The position numbers and the translations under genes were made by a program. A model generated the notes under the pieces. That model saw only the letters and a list, made by a program, of their open reading frames with translations, did no database searches and was not told the origin of the DNA. From Flavobacterium sp. 90 (GTDB lineage Bacteria; Bacteroidota; Bacteroidia; Flavobacteriales; Flavobacteriaceae): 64,000 nt of DNA. Positions 46,764 through 55,302 of the stretch are shown here, in pieces. Location of the stretch: contig NZ_SMGE01000001.1 in the NCBI RefSeq assembly GCF_004339525.1, positions 124,001 to 188,000 on the forward strand, read 5' to 3'. The number at the start of each line of letters is the position of its first letter. Position 1 is the first letter of the stretch.

Positions 46764-48251
46764 TTATTCCCAATCCGGCATGTAGTATCCTGAAAATAAA
46801 TTGACTCGTGTATCTGCGGTTGAAATACCGCTTTTCATTACATTTTTTACGGACACGCCATCATTTGAAGTATTGGTAAAAATAAATTCAGCTTCGTTGG
46901 GTGAATATCTTGCATCATAATCATTTGTTCCTGCCGGTTTTTCGTTGGTAATTGATGTTGCTGTTGAAGTCGCAAAATTATATTCGAAAATTCTACTGTC
47001 GAGTTGTCTGTAATTCTGATTTTCATATTCGGAAATATCTCTGGCATAAAGTAGTTTTTGTCCGGTTATCGAAAAATTCAATCCGCTTGTGGCTCCTTTA
47101 TATCCGGAAAGTACCTGACTAAGAACTGTTCCTGACATGTTTATAACGTAAATCTCTACACTATAACCGCTGACATCATTGACTTTTAAAGCGATTTTTG
47201 TTCCGTCGTTACTCCAATCACATTCTGATATAAACTTGCCGGTTGGTGTTTTGTAAATTTGTACCAAACCGCTTCCGTTATTATTGATTCGGTAGAGTTT
47301 GTCAAAATTTGGATATATAATCTGGCTTCCTGATGTGTTCCAGCTGAAACCTATAAAATCTGAATTAAAGCCTGTAATAGGAACCGAGTTTGTAATTTTG
47401 GTAATCGAAGATCCATCTTCATTCATGGTATAAATATGATTTTGTCCTCCGCTGGCTCTTATAAAAGCGATTTTTTTAGCCTGCGTATTTCTTCGTGGTC
47501 TCCAACTATTGGTTTCGCTGCCTGTGAGCTGATATCTATTTCCTGTATCATCGATAGCATATATTACATTATTATCTCCTACTTTATTGACTGCCAAATA
47601 TCTCGTGGTTGGGAATGTTATTGTAGTAAAGGAACTTACGGCACTCAAAACATCTGCATTTACTCCGTCATTTACGGTTACTTGCCAAAAATATTTTACT
47701 CCATATAATAATCCTGTAAGCGATAATTTTTTATCTTTTATACCTGTAAAAACTTTTACATCTGTATTAGCATCATTTCGCAAAGTGACTGTAAAAGTAA
47801 GCACATCATTGTCCGGATCTGTTGCTGTCCAGGTAAGATCAAGCGCTGTATTTTGTTTTACGGCATTGTCTACAGGAGCTGTCAAAGCAGGAACTGCCGG
47901 CGCTTTGTTATTTCCTGTTGATTTTTTTATCTCAAATACAACTTCAGATGTATTATTGGCTGTCACAGATACTGATTCGTATTTTGCGATATAACCATCT
48001 TTTTGAGCCTGAAAAGAGTATTCTCCAATTTTTACGTTAGTCATTACAAATTTCCCGTCGGCATCTGTAAAAACAGTTCCAGAAGTTGGACTTGATGTAA
48101 TTTTTGCGTTCTCCATTGGCACAAAACTGTCTGCGATTACTACTTTTCCGGTAACTGTTCCGTAGCTTACGGCGTCTATTTTTTCTTCACTGCAAGAACT
48201 TAGCACAATGAAAAAAAGAAAACAAAATTTAAAATATAAGTTATTCATCAT
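46764..48251 (-). CDS. Lipoprotein with carboxypeptidase-regulatory-like, fibronectin-like and PD40 beta-propeller domains
   Basis: 495 residues. Lipobox LSSCSEE with Cys at about 20. Residues of about 30-115 are a carboxypeptidase-regulatory-like sandwich (GTVTGKVVIADSFVP, TDADGKFVMTNVKIGEYSF). About 120-215 resemble a fibronectin/cadherin-like fold (LTWTATDPDNDVLTFTV, GVKYFWQVTVND). About 220-495 show TolB/PD40-like propeller repeats (HIYTMNEDGSSITKIT, CDWSNDGTKIALKV, ARYSPNEAEFIFTN). It starts 26 bp after csgG and shares its transcript, so it may help anchor or assemble curli, an inference from position only. Confidence 0.85.
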   Translation of the reverse strand: MMNNLYFKFCFLFFIVLSSCSEEKIDAVSYGTVTGKVVIADSFVPMENAKITSSPTSGTVFTDADGKFVMTNVKIGEYSFQAQKDGYIAKYESVSVTANNTSEVVFEIKKSTGNNKAPAVPALTAPVDNAVKQNTALDLTWTATDPDNDVLTFTVTLRNDANTDVKVFTGIKDKKLSLTGLLYGVKYFWQVTVNDGVNADVLSAVSSFTTITFPTTRYLAVNKVGDNNVIYAIDDTGNRYQLTGSETNSWRPRRNTQAKKIAFIRASGGQNHIYTMNEDGSSITKITNSVPITGFNSDFIGFSWNTSGSQIIYPNFDKLYRINNNGSGLVQIYKTPTGKFISECDWSNDGTKIALKVNDVSGYSVEIYVINMSGTVLSQVLSGYKGATSGLNFSITGQKLLYARDISEYENQNYRQLDSRIFEYNFATSTATSITNEKPAGTNDYDARYSPNEAEFIFTNTSNDGVSVKNVMKSGISTADTRVNLFSGYYMPDWE

Positions 48252-48277
48252 CTGTGTTTTTTAATTATCTCAAAATG

Positions 48278-49648
48278 CTATTTTTTACTCTTATTTTTAT
48301 GTCCCGGAAAATAATACGTCAATCCCAGTCCGAATTTATAGTAATAATCATCTCGGACTCCTGCCACGATATAATCGAGATTGTCACTAAAATTGACATC
48401 ACATTCTCCAAATAATTTAATTCCGACGGCATTCGATACGAGATATTCTACTCCTGCACCAAATTGTACTTTTGAATGTGTGTTTTCAAACTTCTTGTTC
48501 ATTCCAAATCCGGCGCCTCCATATATATAAGGACTAAATTTATCTCTTGGCAGCAGTAAAAGTTCCATATTTAGATCATAAGTGAGATATCCTACGTCGA
48601 GTAAATCTTTATTGGCAAGCAAAACTGCATTTGTAGAAGCACTTATATTAAGACCGGGTGTAATAAACCATTTTAAAGCGCCACGCCCCATTGGTTTTAA
48701 AACCGGATTTACATAATCGCCATCAATAAGTGAAGTTCCGCCTGAAATTTCGATAGCAAACTTAGAACGTCTTGGCTCTAAATCTCTCCCATATAATGCG
48801 GTACGGTCTGCGACTTCGTTCTCGGTTTCATATTTGTTCATGGCGATCTTCAATTCTGATGGCGTTGCATCTGCTTGCCAGATATTGTCCTGAATTCCTT
48901 CTAAAACTAATGACTGAACCGCTTTCTCGATAGCTTCGGTAACCGCCATATGAACAGGTTCGTTTGTGGTATATCCTGTTTCTACTTCTAAGAGTCTTTT
49001 AAAACTTACATATTTAAACAAACTTTCGTCTATTGCTTGTGACAAGATTGTTTTTGAAACATAAACTGATTTTAAAATTTTTCCGTTTGAGGTTGAAACC
49101 ATTCTCAAATAAACCGTTACACGATCCTGACGGTATTTTACAGAACCACCTGTGCCAAAATATCGTGCTCCAAAACCACCCGTAATAATATTAGAATCAT
49201 AGGAGATAATTCCTCCTTCTAACAAAACTCCTGCGTATAACAATGGTGTTAATTGCGGTTCATTTGGGTTTGGATTTTTCGAATATTCTTGTCTTGTAGA
49301 TCGAATAAGGTTTCGTTCCTGCAATAAGTTTCCAATATTTTCGCGTTCGATTGGTATAAACCATTTAGAATCTTCCAGCGCTTTTAGCAATATCGAAGTT
49401 GCGCCCTGAGTTACGGCGGTACTAAAATTGCTTCCGTTTTCCTGAGGTTTATATTGTCCTGTCTGATCTCTAAATTTATAAACTCCAACTACAATTTGTT
49501 CTTTTGGTTTTGGAAGTTCTTTTAATAGAGAAGTTGCTGGTGTGCTTTCGCCCAGAACTGCTTTTTCTACTCCGGTTGGCTGATTGTAAAAAGCACCGCA
49601 ACCCGAAAATAAAAAAACAAATAACAGCAATAAATAGTGATTTCTCAT
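48278..49648 (-). CDS. csgG: CsgG-type curli export channel with extra C-terminal domain
   Basis: 456 residues. Lipobox FSGCGAF (Cys17). The CsgG core occupies about 25-275 (VGVYKFRDQTGQYKP, WFIPIERENIGNLLQERNLI, LYAGVLLEGGIISYDSN, VTVYLRMVSTSNGKIL). The remaining 160 residues, absent from the E. coli protein, form strands like an OmpA-type barrel (LKWFITPGLNISAST, KFSPYIYGGAGFGM, YKFGLGLTYYFPG). CsgG forms the nonameric outer-membrane pore for curlin export. It follows csgF by 1 bp. Confidence 0.93.
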   Translation of the reverse strand: MRNHYLLLLFVFLFSGCGAFYNQPTGVEKAVLGESTPATSLLKELPKPKEQIVVGVYKFRDQTGQYKPQENGSNFSTAVTQGATSILLKALEDSKWFIPIERENIGNLLQERNLIRSTRQEYSKNPNPNEPQLTPLLYAGVLLEGGIISYDSNIITGGFGARYFGTGGSVKYRQDRVTVYLRMVSTSNGKILKSVYVSKTILSQAIDESLFKYVSFKRLLEVETGYTTNEPVHMAVTEAIEKAVQSLVLEGIQDNIWQADATPSELKIAMNKYETENEVADRTALYGRDLEPRRSKFAIEISGGTSLIDGDYVNPVLKPMGRGALKWFITPGLNISASTNAVLLANKDLLDVGYLTYDLNMELLLLPRDKFSPYIYGGAGFGMNKKFENTHSKVQFGAGVEYLVSNAVGIKLFGECDVNFSDNLDYIVAGVRDDYYYKFGLGLTYYFPGHKNKSKK

Positions 49649-49649
49649 T

Positions 49650-50054
49650 TTATTTATTTGGAATGATTACTTGTGTCTGTTCTCCTGTAGTTGTATCTAA
49701 AATGTTGACCGATAAACCTTGGGACGAAGGGAATATATCGACTGAATAACTTCCAAAAGTGTACGAACCTACAGACAGACCATCTGTTCCAAATTGCTGT
49801 TTATAAAGTGAGCTTGAGATCTGACTTAATAACTGGGCATTCAAACTTGCTTTAAATTGCTCCAGATCTGTTTTTTGTGGTGTGACTGCTGTTTTATCTT
49901 TTAATTTATTTTGAGAGTCAGCGCTGCTTAAGAGCCACTGATAATTAAAAGTATCACCTCCAAAAGCTGGATTTACAGGCTTGTAAACCAACGCTTGTGA
50001 TCTGATAAAGGGTGAAAACAGAATGAATAATACGAGGCTTAAAATAAATTTCAT
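49650..50054 (-). CDS. csgF: Curli assembly factor CsgF
   Basis: 134 residues with a signal peptide ending IRSQA. The mature start LVYKPVNPAFGGDTFNYQWLLSSA is the conserved CsgF segment that lines the CsgG pore. CsgF caps the channel and places the nucleator at the surface. It lies 16 bp after csgE and 1 bp before csgG. Confidence 0.95.
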   Translation of the reverse strand: MKFILSLVLFILFSPFIRSQALVYKPVNPAFGGDTFNYQWLLSSADSQNKLKDKTAVTPQKTDLEQFKASLNAQLLSQISSSLYKQQFGTDGLSVGSYTFGSYSVDIFPSSQGLSVNILDTTTGEQTQVIIPNK

Positions 50055-50070
50055 GACCTTAATAATAAAA

Positions 50071-50391
50071 TTAATACTGAGTGAAATATTTGCGTTGTTT
50101 TTCTAAATCTTTCAAATAATAAATAGTCGCATTGATTGATTCCTGAGCTACAGCTTCTAAAAATTCATCGTCCGGTCGCACTAAAAAATCATAAATAACT
50201 TCATTGTCTATCCAGACAGTTATTTTTGTATTTCTTCCAAAACTATATTCTTCAGTTATAACAACTATTTTTTTTGCATTTATTCCAATGTCATTGTATT
50301 TGTAATAATACTTATCGTAAAAATCTTTTCCCATTTTGGTCTTCGTATCATCTGTTACGATACCTCTTAACTCAAATCCGTCAACGGGCAT
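50071..50391 (-). CDS. csgE: CsgE, C-terminal (export-gate) part in a separate frame
   Basis: 106 residues from ATG 50391. The core DGFELRGIVTDDTKTKMGKDFY, VITEEYSFGRNTKITVWID and FLVRPDDEFLEAVAQESI is CsgE, the periplasmic factor that caps CsgG and delivers curlins. As written it has no signal peptide and could not reach the periplasm. The missing N-terminus is in the neighbouring frame at 50397-50807, and one extra A in the A10 tract, or a -1 ribosomal shift, fuses both into one protein of about 245 residues. See the slippery-site entry. Confidence 0.9.
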   Translation of the reverse strand: MPVDGFELRGIVTDDTKTKMGKDFYDKYYYKYNDIGINAKKIVVITEEYSFGRNTKITVWIDNEVIYDFLVRPDDEFLEAVAQESINATIYYLKDLEKQRKYFTQY

Positions 50392-50396
50392 AATTA

Positions 50397-50807
50397 TTAC
50401 ATCATCTTTTTTTTTTCTTCACCCAGAACCACTCTGTCTTTTGCTACTATTTCTTTGTTTTCGTCATAGAATAATAGTAACACAATAACCTCATCGTCTG
50501 TACTCACATTTATTTGTGTGGTTGACAATTTTTTAACTTCATTTGGTTCTAGTGTAAAAATTCCCACTTGGGAGTTATTAGACTGATTATTACTTTTATC
50601 ATTATTTTTTATTACAGATAATCTATAAGAAGCACTTTTAAGAACATCGGTAAGGTTTTCTGCCGTTCCCGTGATTTTAAAGTTATCTTCTATTTTCTCG
50701 ATGTCTATTTTTGCTTTTATCTGATTTTGAGGAACCGAAACCTGTCCGATCAAAACAGAACTAAAAAACAAAAAACCCAAGAGTATGTATCTGAATAAAA
50801 CTTGCAT
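50397..50807 (-). CDS. csgE: N-terminal part of CsgE (CsgH-like domain) in the upstream frame
   Basis: 136 residues in this frame, with signal peptide (SVLIGQVSVP) and a beta-sandwich (IKAKIDIEKIEDNFKITGTA, SYRLSVIKNN, FTLEPNEVKKLSTTQINV, DDEVIVLLLFYD) like the N-terminal CsgH-type domain of long Bacteroidota CsgE proteins. It stops at KKKMM directly after the A10 tract. Alone it would be a secreted CsgH-like protein; fused it gives full-length CsgE. It follows csgB by 5 bp. Confidence 0.85.
   Translation of the reverse strand: MQVLFRYILLGFLFFSSVLIGQVSVPQNQIKAKIDIEKIEDNFKITGTAENLTDVLKSASYRLSVIKNNDKSNNQSNNSQVGIFTLEPNEVKKLSTTQINVSTDDEVIVLLLFYDENKEIVAKDRVVLGEEKKKMM
50406..50416 (-). promoter_or_regulatory. 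A10 tract with A AAA AAG slippery heptamer inside csgE
   Basis: On the minus strand the codons are GAA GAA AAA AAA AAG ATG ATG TAA. The heptamer A AAA AAG in this phase is the dnaX-type -1 frameshift site. A one-base backward slip, or one extra A from polymerase slippage, continues as GAT GAT GTA ATA ATT ATG into the CsgE core without a stop. Confidence 0.7.
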
Positions 50808-50812
50808 TTCTT

Positions 50813-51352
50813 TTAGTTTAATTTGTTTAATATAATGACTGAAGCTCCATTTCCGGTTTGTGTAATTTTCATATCTTTTGAAATAGAATTTGAGCCATAA
50901 CTTTGTATTTTTTGATCGTTCCCGTTTTGAATCATCTCTGTTTTTATGTCAAGATTTGTTCGAAAGGAATAATCTGAAATACTATTGTTTTTTCCTTGTT
51001 GGACGATATTCTGAGATATTGTTTTAGCATCTTTAACTAATGATAGCTCATTGAAATCTCCTTTTTGAAAAACCGAAACATCAATTTTTGAGGCATCAAC
51101 TTCTGCTCTGGCTCTATTGTAATCGCCTATTTGCTGAATTATTACGCCTTGCGAAAATTGCTGCACTTGTTGTAACTGTAATTGATCTGTGTTTTTTTTA
51201 TTAATTGATGATACTATGCTTAAAGCTGTATCTTTAGAATCAAACACAGAAGAACTATAAGGCTTAAATCCTGAGGCATCTTCTTTTTGTTGTCCTATGA
51301 CTGACACAGAAAAAAGTGATAAAAGAAAAATATATAAAAAGCTAGTTTTCAT
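50813..51352 (-). CDS. csgB: Minor curlin / nucleator (CsgB-like)
   Basis: 179 residues with a signal peptide ending VIGQQ. After about 60 residues without repeats come five curlin-type units: IIQQIGDYNRARA, VFQKGDFNELSLV, IVQQGKNNSISDY, MIQNGNDQKIQSY and ITQTGNGASVIIL, showing the Q-x-G-x-x-N pattern. Fewer, more irregular repeats than the next gene, and its place second after csgA, suggest the nucleator. It follows csgA after a long hairpin. Confidence 0.85.
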   Translation of the reverse strand: MKTSFLYIFLLSLFSVSVIGQQKEDASGFKPYSSSVFDSKDTALSIVSSINKKNTDQLQLQQVQQFSQGVIIQQIGDYNRARAEVDASKIDVSVFQKGDFNELSLVKDAKTISQNIVQQGKNNSISDYSFRTNLDIKTEMIQNGNDQKIQSYGSNSISKDMKITQTGNGASVIILNKLN

Positions 51353-51368
51353 TTTTCTATGATTTTAA

Positions 51369-51403
51369 AACATAACAGCTAAATAGAATTTAGCTGTTAT
51401 GTT
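51369..51403 (-). terminator. Strong hairpin between csgA and csgB
   Basis: AACATAACAGCTAAAT and ATTTAGCTGTTATGTT form a perfect 16-bp stem with a three-base loop. It lacks a long T run, so it may be a partial terminator or an mRNA-stabilising end that keeps CsgA in excess over later genes. Confidence 0.7.
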
Positions 51404-51426
51404 TAAATATTTTCAGTATCATTACA

Positions 51427-52329
51427 TTAATTACTTTGAATCACATTAGATAAATTGGCATTTCCTTGTTGCAACACAACACTTACATTTCCTGTAGAAA
51501 AGAATGATGCAGCAGTTTGTGTTCCATAAGATTGGTTTCCATTACCTTCTTGCAGTACATTTTCAATATTTCTGTAACCAGTTTGATTAGAGTTAGCTAA
51601 GTTGTTATCTCCAAATTGGAAGTGGTTAGAAACGTTTTTAGAAGCAGCAGTAGCAAAAGCTCCACTAGTTTGAGTTTGATTTGATTCGTTGTTCAAACCT
51701 CCTTGGCTTGCATAAGCTTCACCATAGCTTCCTGTTTGTGTTTGAGTTGCTTTGTTTTTTCCATGAGGAGAAGCCGGAATTGCAGTTGTCAAAGGAGCCA
51801 TACCTGTAAATACAGCCGCAGTTGGCAATGTATTTCCGCTTGTTCCCTGGTCAATTGTTGCTTTGTTGTGTTTTCCGGTTTGTGTTTGCGTTGCTTTATC
51901 TTCTCCTTTTAAGTTACCTGTAAAAAGACCATAAGAAACATTTGTTTCATCTTGCCAGATAGTTGCCTCATTTTTGTCCCCAACCTGAGTTTGGTAAGCT
52001 TTATTTCTCCAGTTGTTTTGAGAGATAAAAGCATTGTTTTGTTCTCCATCTTGTACTACTTCTGCTAAGTTGTCATGAGAAATGTTAATACCAAGAATTG
52101 TCATTTGAGATGGATTTACACCTTGATAAACTTGTGAAGTATTATCCCAATCCATTTGTTTTACACTAGAACTTTGAGCAGTTCCAATTTGATGAACATA
52201 AGCATCCTGACTAGAGCCTGTCTGGTTCACATAACTTGAGTTTGGAGCAATAGTTCCTGGTAGAATTTGTGCGCTTCCAATTGCACCAACAAAAAGCATC
52301 GCGGAGATACTTAAAATTACTTTTTTCAT
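51427..52329 (-). CDS. csgA: Major curlin subunit (CsgA-like), functional amyloid
   Basis: 300 residues, signal peptide ending IGSAQI. Almost the whole mature chain is curlin-type repeats with Q-x-G-x-x-N spacing, about ten units, for example YVNQTGSSQDAYVHQIG, TQTQTGKHNKATIDQ, TQTQTGSYGEAYASQ, FQFGDNNLANSNQTG and VLQQGNANLSNVIQS. Two longer inserts (GLFTGNLKGED and GTSGNTLPTAAVFTG..) interrupt the pattern. Twice the length of E. coli CsgA. It is the first gene of the operon and should be secreted through CsgG to form surface fibres. Confidence 0.9.
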   Translation of the reverse strand: MKKVILSISAMLFVGAIGSAQILPGTIAPNSSYVNQTGSSQDAYVHQIGTAQSSSVKQMDWDNTSQVYQGVNPSQMTILGINISHDNLAEVVQDGEQNNAFISQNNWRNKAYQTQVGDKNEATIWQDETNVSYGLFTGNLKGEDKATQTQTGKHNKATIDQGTSGNTLPTAAVFTGMAPLTTAIPASPHGKNKATQTQTGSYGEAYASQGGLNNESNQTQTSGAFATAASKNVSNHFQFGDNNLANSNQTGYRNIENVLQEGNGNQSYGTQTAASFFSTGNVSVVLQQGNANLSNVIQSN

Positions 52330-52456
52330 AATAAATATATTTAATTGGTTATTAATACAAGTTATTATGTAGGTCAGTATGATTGGGGAAAATCAAGCTT
52401 CCAAAAATGTCATTTGAAAATGAAACATTAAAGTTTCTTTTTCTCTTTCGCAGAGC

Positions 52457-52484
52457 CAAAATTAGAAAACTTCTCGAAATCAAA
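52457..52484 (-). promoter_or_regulatory. Candidate promoter of the curli operon
   Basis: On the minus strand TTTG (52484-52481), a 16-base spacer and TAATTTTG (52464-52457) approach the Bacteroidota TTTG / TAnnTTTG pattern. The leader to the csgA ATG would be about 120 nt. Confidence 0.4.
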
Positions 52485-52672
52485 ATAAAGTACAAACAGC
52501 TATTTTACAAGAGCTTAACTACTTTTCGATGAAAGGTAAAACTATCTCGATGAACTACTGCAATCCGAAAAAACATTCATACGAAATAGGCTACATATTA
52601 CAATTTATTTACAATTACCCTAAAACATTTGTTAAATTAAAACTTCTTTAAGCTTTATTTTAACATAATCAC

Positions 52673-52704
52673 AAAAAAAGCCCATCTTTTTAAGACGGGC
52701 TTTA
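52673..52704 (-). terminator. Intrinsic terminator of the type III glutamine synthetase gene
   Basis: On the minus strand AAAGCCCGTCTT pairs with AGATGGGCTTT, including G-T pairs, followed by seven T. Confidence 0.75.
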
Positions 52705-52723
52705 TAGCAATGTTTTGTAATTG

Positions 52724-54913
52724 TTATTTTGTAAACAACAATTCTCTGTATTTAGTTAAAGTCCAACTTTCGTCGTCTACTAATAATTCTAATTTGTCGC
52801 AATGGTTTCTAATATCTTCAAAATATGGTTTTACTTTATTGCAATATGTTTCTGCCATTTTTTGAGCGTCGGTTAATTGATTTGCTTTTTTTCTTTCATT
52901 TGTCATTGCCAATACTTTAGAATTTATTCCCTCAATATGTCCCGAAATTTCTTTGATTAAAACGATTTGCTCTTTTGCAATGGTTTCAAATTCTTTTCCG
53001 AAGATTTCTTTTAATCCTTTTACATTTTCGATTAAAGTATTTTGGTAACGAATAGCTGTTGGAATCACATGATTTCTTGCAATATCTCCTAAAACTCTTC
53101 CTTCAATCTGAATCTTTTTAGTGTATTCTTCCAATTCTATTTCATAACGTGCTTCAGCTTCAACATGATTTAAAATTCCTAATTCCGAAAATAAATCTAA
53201 CGATTGTTTCGATACTTTGGCTTTTATAGCTTCCGGAGTGGTTTTAAAGTTGCTTAAACCTCTTTTCGCAGCTTCTTTTTCCCAAGCTTCGCTATATCCG
53301 TCACCTTCAAAAAGTATTTTTTTAGATTGTTTGATGTATTCTCTCAGAACATTAAAAATTGCATCGTCTTTTTTCATGTCTTTCGACTCGATCAATGAAT
53401 CAACTTCTGTTTTGAAATCTCTTAATTGTTTAGCCACAATTGCATTCAAGGTTGTCATTGCATTCGAGCAGTTTGCATTTGAACCAACGGCTCTAAACTC
53501 AAATTTATTTCCTGTAAAGGCAAATGGCGATGTTCTGTTTCTGTCTGTATTGTCAAGAAGTACGTCTGGAATTTTACCAACTACATTTAGTTTTAAATCT
53601 GTTTTTTCTTCCGGAGATAATTTTCCTGTTGTAACGCTTTCCAATTCAGATAAAACTTTTGTCAATTGTGCTCCTATAAATACAGAGATAATTGCCGGCG
53701 GCGCTTCGTTTGCTCCTAACCTGTGATCGTTACTTGCTGTTGCAATCGAAGCTCTTAATAAAGTTTCGTAATCGTTAACCGCTTTTATAGTATTAATAAA
53801 GAAGGTAAGAAATTGCAAATTGCTCATTGGCGTTTTACTCGGACTCAATAAATTAACTCCTGTATCTGTTGCCAATGACCAGTTATTGTGTTTTCCTGAT
53901 CCGTTTACTCCTTTGAATGGTTTTTCGTGAAATAAAACTTTAAAATCATGACGCTCAGCAACTCTTTGCATAACATCCATTAATAAGGAGTTGTGATCTA
54001 CGGCAAGATTTGTTTCTTCAAAAATTGGCGCTAACTCAAACTGATTTGGCGCAACCTCATTATGACGTGTTTTTACCGGAATTCCCAATAACATACATTC
54101 TTGTTCTAAATCTCTCATATACGTTAAAGCACGCGTTGGAATAGATCCAAAATAATGATCGTCTAATTGTTGTCCTTTTGCAGAAGTGTGCCCTAATAAA
54201 GTTCTTCCCGTCATCATTAAATCCGGACGCGAATTTGCTAATGCTTTATCGATCAAAAAGTATTCTTGTTCCCAACCTAAAGTCGCAGTAACTTTTTTTA
54301 CATTTTTATCGAAATATTTACAAACTTCTGTCGCAGCTTCATCCATAACTGACAAAGCTCTTAATAACGGAATTTTATTATCTAAAGCTTCTCCTGTATA
54401 TGCAATAAAAACAGTTGGAATACATAAAGTTGTTCCATATATAAAGGCTGGAGAAGTTGGATCCCAAGCCGTGTAACCTCTTGCTTCGAATGTATTTCTG
54501 ATTCCGCCATTCGGGAAACTTGATGCGTCCGGTTCTTGTTGTACTAATTGTGCTCCGCCAAATTTTTCTACAGGATCGCTTCCATCATAAGAAGTTTCAA
54601 AAAAAGCATCATGTTTCTCTGCAGTTGTTCCTGTAAGAGGCTGAAACCAGTGTGTATAATGTGTAACACCTTTTGATAAAGCCCATTCTTTCATTCCCAT
54701 GGCGATATAATCTGCCAGTTTTCTGTCTATTTTAGTTCCGTGCTGAATTGCATCTCTAACTCCTTTTAAAGCATCAGAAGTCAGGAATTGCTTCATTGCT
54801 TTTTCATTAAACACATTTGAACCAAAAATGTTAGATTTTCTATCTATTTCTTCAAAATGTACCGGCTTTCTTGTAGAAGCTTCTTGTAAAGCTTGGAAAC
54901 GTAATGTTGACAT
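52724..54913 (-). CDS. glnN: Glutamine synthetase type III
   Basis: 729 residues, the large GSIII length. Landmarks: HYTHWFQPLTGTTAEKHDAF, GWEQEYFLIDKAL, RHNEVAPNQFELAPIFEETN, GSGKHNNWSLATDTGVNLL, NEAPPAIISVFIG and FRAVGSNANCS. It joins ammonia to glutamate using ATP, in the cytoplasm as a dodecamer. A second, unrelated-type glutamine synthetase is transcribed the other way from 55341. The shared 427-bp gap probably carries both controls. Confidence 0.97.
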   Translation of the reverse strand: MSTLRFQALQEASTRKPVHFEEIDRKSNIFGSNVFNEKAMKQFLTSDALKGVRDAIQHGTKIDRKLADYIAMGMKEWALSKGVTHYTHWFQPLTGTTAEKHDAFFETSYDGSDPVEKFGGAQLVQQEPDASSFPNGGIRNTFEARGYTAWDPTSPAFIYGTTLCIPTVFIAYTGEALDNKIPLLRALSVMDEAATEVCKYFDKNVKKVTATLGWEQEYFLIDKALANSRPDLMMTGRTLLGHTSAKGQQLDDHYFGSIPTRALTYMRDLEQECMLLGIPVKTRHNEVAPNQFELAPIFEETNLAVDHNSLLMDVMQRVAERHDFKVLFHEKPFKGVNGSGKHNNWSLATDTGVNLLSPSKTPMSNLQFLTFFINTIKAVNDYETLLRASIATASNDHRLGANEAPPAIISVFIGAQLTKVLSELESVTTGKLSPEEKTDLKLNVVGKIPDVLLDNTDRNRTSPFAFTGNKFEFRAVGSNANCSNAMTTLNAIVAKQLRDFKTEVDSLIESKDMKKDDAIFNVLREYIKQSKKILFEGDGYSEAWEKEAAKRGLSNFKTTPEAIKAKVSKQSLDLFSELGILNHVEAEARYEIELEEYTKKIQIEGRVLGDIARNHVIPTAIRYQNTLIENVKGLKEIFGKEFETIAKEQIVLIKEISGHIEGINSKVLAMTNERKKANQLTDAQKMAETYCNKVKPYFEDIRNHCDKLELLVDDESWTLTKYRELLFTK

Positions 54914-54961
54914 GTATATAAGTTTAAAAATTCGTAATAGTTTTCATTAAAAAAAGAGGAA

Positions 54962-54969
54962 CAAATATA
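54962..54969 (-). promoter_or_regulatory. Candidate -7 box of glnN
   Basis: TATATTTG on the minus strand, 49 bp before the ATG at 54913. No clear -33 TTG. Confidence 0.35.
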
Positions 54970-55270
54970 AACAATAAAAAGACCTGTTTAAAAGATAAAT
55001 TTCAGAAAAATAGGCGACGATTTTTCAATAGAAGAAGCTTTTTACAAAGAATAATGAATCGTAACTGTAGAAATATAACAAAAGACCTCAGTATTATTCA
55101 TTAAATAAACATTTTTTCATAATTTCTTAACCGAGAAATTCAAAAATCTACCGTAATTATTACGAATTTATTTTTTAAAGGTGTTAAAAATTGCTTTTTA
55201 TAAAATATACCCCTAACAAAATTGCGCTTCTCTAAAAAATTATACTCCACTAAACAAAATAGCCCCCTAA

Positions 55271-55302
55271 TTTTCGGGACTAAAAAAATAAATCTATATT
55301 TG
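55271..55302 (+). promoter_or_regulatory. Candidate promoter of the type II glutamine synthetase gene
   Basis: TTTTCG at 55271-55276 and TATATTTG at 55295-55302 with 18 bases between. The start codon is 38 bp downstream. Confidence 0.45.

Larger units (their letters stand above)
52330..52723. other. Intergenic region upstream of the curli operon
   Basis: No gene in 394 bp. It holds the csgA leader and promoter candidate, then AT-rich sequence and the terminator of the glutamine synthetase gene at its right end. No repeat family of the window occurs here, unlike most gaps of this size. Confidence 0.6.

Noticed and set aside
53217..53726. 169-residue open frame opposite glnN
   Set aside because: Antisense shadow of a conserved enzyme with no motif of its own.
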